Assembly (NCBI RefSeq): GCF_001039355.2
Contig: NW_019773523.1
Coordinates: 7,585 to 71,584 of the forward strand
Reading direction: 5' to 3'
Length of the DNA: 64,000 bases
Source: Lingula anatina
Lineage: Eukaryota > Brachiopoda > Lingulata > Lingulida > Lingulidae
Shown here: in pieces, positions 57,291-64,000 of the stretch
How positions within the stretch are numbered: position 1 is the stretch's first letter
How the letters are laid out: every line of letters starts with the position of its first letter
Made by a program: the position numbers and the translations under genes
Notes under the pieces: model-generated
Database searches by the model: none
What the model saw: only the letters and a program-made list of their open reading frames with translations
What the model was told of the DNA's origin: nothing

Positions 57291-58017
57291 ATCAAATAAC
57301 AAGCACCTTCATATACAATACAATATTTATTTATCTTGCCAATTGGTGAAAATGCACGTATGAATATAAATTATATAAGAGTTTGACATTAAATCACGAT
57401 ACAAAACGTTCAATTACAATATGTATTAATAATGTTGATTACACATGGTTTAAGTTCAGGTTAGAGAAGCCAATTTTATCAAGGTATTTGGTATGAATGT
57501 GATCAGTGCGATGATAGCTAGTGGACACCCTTCTACATGTGAATGTCATAAGCTTACTCATTTCTTCTTTGTTGCAGGAAGTATAAAACCTTTGCAAACT
57601 ATCCACATTTACTGGCACTGCCTCCTTAAATACACTTAAAAGAGTTTACCTTATTTTTTTTCACGCATATTCAGTTGTTGTGATAAAGTGGCATTCTATT
57701 CTCCTAATGTATTACCTAAACTGAAGAAACCTTAGAACAATCGACATTTAAAGTGGTTGTTGGTGCGGATATCGCATGAATGGAAGTGGTTTTCTAAACC
57801 ATAGTCAATTGTTTGTATACAACAATAAATAAATAAATAAGGAAATATTGATATCAAAAACACAAAGAGAGCCTTTTCACACTATTCTTTATTTCATTTC
57901 TTCTTTAATATAGGGAATCACTGGAAGATCACCTTCAAAAGAACCTGAGTTCAACTTTCGCAAAAGATTCTACCCGAGTTAGATCCTCCATTCCAATTGT
58001 TCTTTAACTGTAATGAT

Positions 58018-58020
<3 letters not shown>

Positions 58021-58081
<61 letters not shown>
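58021..58081. repeat. TA microsatellite
   Basis: (TA)n closing the second C/D duplication unit. Confidence 0.95.
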
Positions 58082-58084
<3 letters not shown>

Positions 58085-59268
58085 TTATTCTCCATTAGAA
58101 GCGGCCGGGGTAGTCTCAATTGAGGTACATATCGCTATTTATATCAGGGGTCTTCACTGCCTGACCCCATTGTGTGCTTAATTCATTCTTTTAGCGCGCA
58201 CGATACGAGTAAACAGAAAGTTTTCTCCAGCCTTCAACTTAAACGTTCAGTTCAACAAATTTCGTCGTTTTTTTTTTCTTTAATGAGAATTTTTCAGTTA
58301 TTCATCCAATCTGTTGAAACGTTACAACACGTTAACAACATTTTACAACAGTGAAACATTTTGTTCAACTTCAAACGGGTTATCAGTGTCATGTACATGC
58401 ATATTGTAATAAGAGTAAAAAAAGTCAAGTTGATCGAGATAAACAATATAAAATTATCGATAAACACATGGCGAGATAATTAAAATAATATAGTCTGTAA
58501 ACGTATGGACCATCATATAGCGTATCATAAAAGCAGGGACGTTGTAGTTGCAATTAAATTGTATAAGGCAACAGAAGCTGTAGTTGTCACAGAAGAGCTG
58601 TAGCCAAATAATTCTCGCTCTTGTGCTACATTGTGTGATCAACAGTAAGCGAATTAATGAATTAATTGAAGTCTACTAGCCTCTTCTTCTTGGATTCTGT
58701 GGTGAATAGTTCTGTAAAGAGTATTATAGGCAGTCGCAGAATTTAATATTTTATCCAGTAATCGTCGTATTAAAGCGTATGCTAATTTGTAAACAAAAGC
58801 GTAATATATACCATGAAAATGCTTGTTCTCAAATAAAAGAGCTAATCATTGTGGAAATCCCGTATAAATGCACGGTCCAGTTTGTGGCCATGCATTCTTT
58901 ACATTTTTTTTAATATGATAGTTCGTATCAGGCTCAGCTGATCCACAGATACAAACACATGGTACAAAAACAGTATATATGCATCATGTTAGGGTTGTCG
59001 CGCTTAAGACACCACTTCAAGTGTCGGTGGGGCATTCTCACTTGAATTCTTGTTGATGCTCCTCTCTCTCCTGAAATGAATATATCCGTTTTAAACATCA
59101 ATGTTAAATTATTCTGCTGCTTAAGTCTACTTACCAGACTGTATGAGAAGTAGCTATGGCACTTTGAATATTGAGCGAAATTATCCTATTATATGTACAG
59201 TTTTGTTTTGAAGTCTCTATAAAGTGAATGTGTGGTCGTATACATGCGTGCGAGCGTGTATGTATGAG

Positions 59269-59273
<5 letters not shown>

Positions 59274-59310
<37 letters not shown>
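59274..59310. repeat. GA microsatellite
   Basis: (GA)n about 27 bases past the last SLC22 coding exon on the transcribed strand. Confidence 0.95.
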
Positions 59311-59312
<2 letters not shown>

Positions 59313-59336
59313 ACAAGGGGTTATCGATACAAACCG

Positions 59337-61813
59337 TTATACTCCAAAGTTCTCGGCATCCTCCAAAGTCTCCGGTAGGTGTTTATGGGCTGTTTCGGGA
59401 AGATACAGACCGCTCAATGAAGAAACCAATGTCATAGAGCCAAACAGCATCATTGGCATAGTGTTACCGAGGTAAGGGTGTTCCATAAGCTGGTCCTACC
59501 AAGAGTTCAAGGTTTCAATTAACGCTAGTATAAGATGATCGGTTTCAATGTAGGCAACATTCAACATAGGAATTGTATCAAACCAAATACTACAATGCAA
59601 AACGAGTGACTATAACAGAAAACAGATGGCGACAGGTGCTTCTCCATTAATAATAGAACTGCTATACTTTTATTTAAAAAAAAACTGTTTTTGCAAGTTT
59701 AACAATATCTGATTTTGTTCATTTACAATAAATAGATAAATAAAATAAAATGTTACTTGGTTAACTTGCAATACGACCAAAATACCCGTTGCCATAAGCC
59801 CTTAATGGGACATTACTATTGAAAAGATTAACAAATTGGGGTGGGGGTTTGCCGGGTCGAGACAGTGTTAAAGGGGAGAAAATTTATGAAGACACTGCCT
59901 GTTCGTGGTTGAAAAAGTTATCTGTGATTTAGCTTTGGTGTGTCAGGGTCACTGAATCATAAAAACGTCTAGCGTTTCTAACATAAACCGTTATAACTGT
60001 GAAACAGCTCACACTGCATGGGGTTTCTGTAGGATAAAACTGGAAAAGTAACAAGTAATAAACATCATACCATCACAATCGGGGAAACCACAGCCCCTAG
60101 ACTACCAAATGCATATCCTATACCAAGCCCGAAGTTTCGCAAGGCTGTTGGATAGAACTCTCCATTCCACATGAAAAGAAGGGTGTAGCAACAACTAACG
60201 CCAAGTTTTCCAATTGTGTACAAAGCTGTAAAGGTGGCACTGGTAGCTGAACTCTCTGGAACGCAAGTGGCAAAGTTAACACTTGCATTCATGCACACAA
60301 ATGTTGTTACTTTTGGTATATGTCAATTACCGCCTATTGTGTATTGAAAAACTGCCTAATCGTGTAGACAAAGTTACATGTACCACATTTTAATTAAACT
60401 GGGCTGTGACGTGCAACAAATTAACAATGAGTTACACTGTAAATACAGTTAAATGACAGGTTTGGCATGGCTGAAGCAGTACAAAAAGCAGGTGTCAGAG
60501 ACAATTAACATTAATGTTGTAACAAGAGATAAATGACCAATTAATCGATATGGGCTGAAATATTACAAATGCATTAAAAACAATATTGAATTCAGATAGA
60601 AATTAGTAAAATAGACATGTAATATTGCAAGAATTAACCAAGTGGAACAGGAAAAAACAGTTTCACGGGTGAATTTGTGAGAATTAAGATATTTGGTCCC
60701 CTTACTTTAATACTCAACACAATTTGTATCTTATGGATTCCATTTTCTCTACATTTTCTAACTGTACATCTCCAGATCAGACGTCAAACATACCTTTGTT
60801 TGCAAAGAAATGCATCAGTATAGTCGACAACATAGCCAATGCAGATAGCATCATGGCTACACAGTACGTCGTTTTCCTTCCAATTCTATTGATGATCAGC
60901 AATGCGAAGGCGGATATAAAATCGATAAGAGCCAAAACGAAAGCATTGATAAAGATGTCACCGTCTAAGGAACCTTGATTCAACGTGAGGCCGTACCATG
61001 ACACACCAACTGTTAGCCTAAAAGAGAACATGCAATAGGAACGAAGTAAACGCTATACATTGCTTGTCCACGGTAAGTTTAATAATCGTTAAAACGAAGC
61101 TTAAGTTGGTTAAACATTTTAGGGAGATTTAATAGCTGTAATGTTTTTCATCGTGGTTTGTTATTAGCCTATATCATGGACACTATGTTTGTTTATTTCA
61201 AAGTTATTTATTTGACCTTGTTTTTCTTATACAGCTACACGCTACCCGTGCCCTGGGATAGGTTTGACAACTTAAAGCTCTAATGCACGAATGTTGTTAA
61301 TTTAATAGAGCCATTGCACGCCATGAAGATGACGTAAAAGAGTTCACATTGGATAGCTACGTGAGAAGTCACAGTGAGGAGATAGGAACGGGCCATAGGG
61401 AGCATGGGCTTGTAAATACTCTAAAACCCTCTAAAAACCATATCATCTGACTCAACACCAACGGCACAAACTTGAAAATAAGGTTTAATGAACAGTGAAA
61501 ATTATATATGATTGAATTTCATGAAGATATAAATATGTCAAACGAATTATTGACGATAACACCACAAACTAGCAACGTAGGCCTACCAGCCAAATGATAT
61601 AACCACCGTCCTCGCGATAAGTCTTGGTGCGTTACGGAGTTGTCGAGGACTAATAGTTGGTGTGCTTCGCAAAGAATGATCGTCAAACAGCCATCCCTCG
61701 GGCAGCGAGGTATTATTTACTTTAGCCACCCATCGCATCACGCTTTCGGCTTCCGCGTATTTACCCCTTGAGATGAGCCAGCGAGGGGATTCCGGGGTTA
61801 TCCTGTAAAAAAA

Positions 61814-61879
<66 letters not shown>

Positions 61880-62134
61880 AATATCTGTCTCTCGCTGTAT
61901 GTTTGTATGTTTTAATGTCCAGGGGCGAAACCAGGATGCGAAGCCGCCCCCCCCCCCCTTTGGCGTTGGGTTTCGGGCCCACTGAAGGGCCCCTAAAACT
62001 TTTGGTATTTTACAGGGCTAACGGTGCCATTTGGTATGGTTTAGAACTATGATTTAGCTAGTCAAAATTCTAATTTCAAGAGGGGACCATTGGTGTTTTT
62101 TTCTTTTTTTTTTTTTAGAAATCGATGGGTTTTT

Positions 62135-62177
<43 letters not shown>

Positions 62178-62700
62178 TCCTCTGCTTGCCGAATATTTAA
62201 GAATTCTTAGTAAATTACATATACACTGTAAAGGAAGACCTACCACCAGAATAGTAGGTAAAGAACTGATGGCAAGGCAACAGCTAACTGCAAATATCTC
62301 CAGTCCCGTATAAGATAAGCTTCCAGAGTTCCCAGGAGAATACCTGTCCCCCATGAAAAAGCTGCCGTGCATAGGGATATTATACGTTTTCTTGGCGACA
62401 CAAACTCCATACCTGCGAATAAGGAAAATATTTGATTAAATATCATTTTATGTAATAAAAAAGTCCTAGTCAATAGTAAAAAATCAGCCAGTTTTAGGAC
62501 AAATGTGCTTTAACTAATATCTGTCGTAAATTGGACGTCGACGAGATTTTGCAGATGGCTCTGCTTTGGTAGACGTTTTTCTCGGTCAAACAAGCTTTTA
62601 GAGATGCGTGTGAAAAATTTGCCACTTTCTTCTTACTTAAGTTACACGCATAATTTATGTTTTCAAAAATATGCATAGATAAACTGATTGATCCACAGTA

Positions 62701-62732
<32 letters not shown>

Positions 62733-63860
62733 TCGGAGGAGGGTGCGATTAAAGCCCAACTCTTTCCCAACTGAAAATGGCGGATCTGCTCTGCCCTCCA
62801 CCATGACACAACTTGAGTCTCACTGATTCATGTTTTACATGATTAACTTCAAAATGGCCCATGTTGAACCATTGAGCATTTAATTCTTTGGCAAGTTTTA
62901 TTAGAAAATGACTCCCAACTGAGGTTGCCAAGATGCGGGAAAAAAGAGCAGACTCAAAGGAGACTACAGGTAACATATTCCAAAAGTTCCACCGGGAAGT
63001 CGCGCGTTAACCAATGTCTGCCTTTACTGGTTGTTATCAACAATGATAACATCGAATGAAACGCCAAAATTAAAAAAAAACACCGACTGGCACAACATTG
63101 CACCTTTGTTAACCACAAAAGGGATATGACCAGTACGGAATTAGCGGAGGTGTTTCGAACAATAACTTACAAAGGACAATGACAGTATTGTTCAAGACGC
63201 CGTGGCAGATGCCAACAAAGCACCGGAATGCGACATAAGCCCCGTAGTTAGGTGAAAATGCAGCCCCTATCCCTGCTATCCCGTGGATAAAGCAGGCGAT
63301 AAATGAAACCAACTTACGACCAGTGCTGAAAAAAAATTAGCTAAAATTTTACAGAGAAATCGCATTTAAACCCCCCAAAAACTTAATCTAGGTAAAGCTA
63401 TGTTTAGCCATACAAAGACAATCAGTAATTTAATGTAAGTAAGTCAGCGGAAGAAATGCATAACATAGATCATAGCAAGAACAATTTAAGTCTTCAGGGT
63501 AGCTTGCCTATATCCTTTGTATCCACTGAAATCACATAGGCGCTAAAATAATATACAGACTTCGAGAACAGTCTGATAAAATAATTTTGTCACAGATTAC
63601 CAGCGGGCCCTGTGGCGAATTTTAATAATTTCTTTTGAAACAACAGATATATTTATTTCGTGTTGTTGCAAAAACATGCGTGTGTGGAACATATTACTAG
63701 TTTAGATTTTAAATGACGTCTACAGACCGATATTTTTACAAGCGACACGCCCTTACTAGTCTGCTACCAGGCCCCCGCCAGCTGCCCCCACAGCCACTCC
63801 TACCAGATAGACCACGTTCGCCATGTTAATAAGCAAGGAACTGTCACAAAGTAGATCAAA
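59337..63860 (-). CDS. SLC22-type organic ion transporter (3' 403 codons; 5' end off the window)
   Basis: Seven exons join in frame: 63757-63860, 63171-63325, 62244-62412, 61587-61802, 60794-61017, 60071-60255, 59337-59495. Family motifs in order: FDLLCDSS (like EWDLVC), VADYTGRKLVS, AAFSPNYGAYVAFRCFVG, MEFVSPRKR, YLIRDWRYLQLA, WITPESPRWLISRGKYAEA, INRIGRKTTY, GKLGVSCCYTLLFMWNGEFYPTALRN, LPETLEDAENF. These are MFS signatures of the SLC22 (OCT/OAT/OCTN-like) family, plasma-membrane carriers of organic cations, anions or zwitterions. Missing are TM1 and the large extracellular loop, about 130-150 residues, expected to the right. The last exon ends FGV then TAA (59337-59339), but the same bases form a GTATAA donor. 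Splicing there to 59038-59070 would add a 10-residue charged tail. The substrate cannot be told. Confidence 0.9.
61818..61877. repeat. TA microsatellite in SLC22 intron
   Basis: Interrupted (TA)n about 16 bases upstream (transcript sense) of the acceptor of exon 61587-61802, in the branch-point zone. Confidence 0.95.
61920..62000. repeat. hAT-like CAGGGGCGAAACCAG sequence with poly-C
   Basis: CAGGGGCGAAACCAGGATG and a run of 14 C resemble ends of the elements near 5525 and 6674. Partial; the other end is unclear. Confidence 0.35.
62139..62174. repeat. GA microsatellite in SLC22 intron
   Basis: (GA)n about 70 bases past the donor of exon 62244-62412 in transcript sense. Confidence 0.95.
62704..62731. 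repeat. GT microsatellite in SLC22 intron
   Basis: (GT)n. The remaining intron 62413-63170 shows no further feature. Confidence 0.95.
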
Positions 63861-64000
63861 CTGAAATAAAAATGTTTAAATCATTCTATGCATCTATAGT
63901 CTCCAGAGAAGCTTCGGAATAATAAAAGAGAACAACACAATAGGCTTATTATACTTGCAAAAGGACTTTAATTTAAAATAGGCGTGCGGATTTGTGAGGG

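Larger units (their letters stand above)
56438..59336. other. Upstream region of DUF268 D and spacer before SLC22
   Basis: 56640-58081 repeats 47440-49388, ending in a TA tract at 58021-58081. A probable 5' noncoding exon has its donor at 57230. 58085-59000 shows nothing recognisable. A GA microsatellite is at 59274-59310. Confidence 0.6.

Overview
The window is nuclear DNA from an invertebrate animal: AT-rich, with intron-split genes, GT-AG splice sites, many microsatellites, small inverted-repeat transposons and relics of Tc1-type and LINE elements. The gene families (rho-class GST, rhodopsin-type GPCR with an SAER motif, DUF268, DUF229, SLC22) fit a marine spiralian such as a brachiopod, annelid or mollusc. 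The species cannot be fixed from sequence alone. Two assembly gaps (26677-26878 and 39757-40343) and several single-N joins are present. Every cellular gene found is on the minus strand. The only large plus-strand ORF is a LINE reverse transcriptase.

Layout. 1-10.5 kb: three tandem rho-class GST genes. The leftmost is cut by the window edge. The other two have six exons each (230 and 229 aa) and lie in a direct duplication of about 4.2 kb. 11.8-17.3 kb: a two-exon orphan GPCR gene (486 aa), a second copy with only the 3' exon, and a relic of a third 3' end. 18.7-19.0 kb: a broken fragment of a DUF229 gene. 20.2-31.4 kb: DUF268 genes A and B. 33.96-36.1 kb: an intact DUF229 (sulfatase-like) gene. 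36.5-40.9 kb: a 5'-truncated LINE between two copies of an LTR-like sequence. 45.4-56.4 kb: DUF268 genes C and D in a larger duplication. The long intron of D carries about 4.5 kb of inserted repeats and an isolated vigilin-like KH exon. 59.3-63.9 kb: seven 3' exons of an SLC22 transporter that continues off the right edge.

The most notable biology is the DUF268/DUF229 cluster. Four DUF268 paralogs share one architecture: a 40-aa exon with a signal anchor, a 43-bp exon for a divergent stem, and a long exon for a highly conserved domain that looks like an SAM-methyltransferase fold. DUF229 is also a predicted membrane-anchored luminal enzyme-like protein. Its intact gene lies downstream of DUF268 C and its pseudogene downstream of DUF268 A, which suggests the two families were duplicated as a unit. 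A shared secretory-pathway, possibly glycan-related, role is inference only.

The repeat landscape is also rich: a perfect 124-bp-arm palindrome at the left edge, datable MITE insertions seen by comparing paralogs, an inverted satellite split by an assembly gap, and a tandem repeat that contains perfect nuclear-receptor DR1 motifs.
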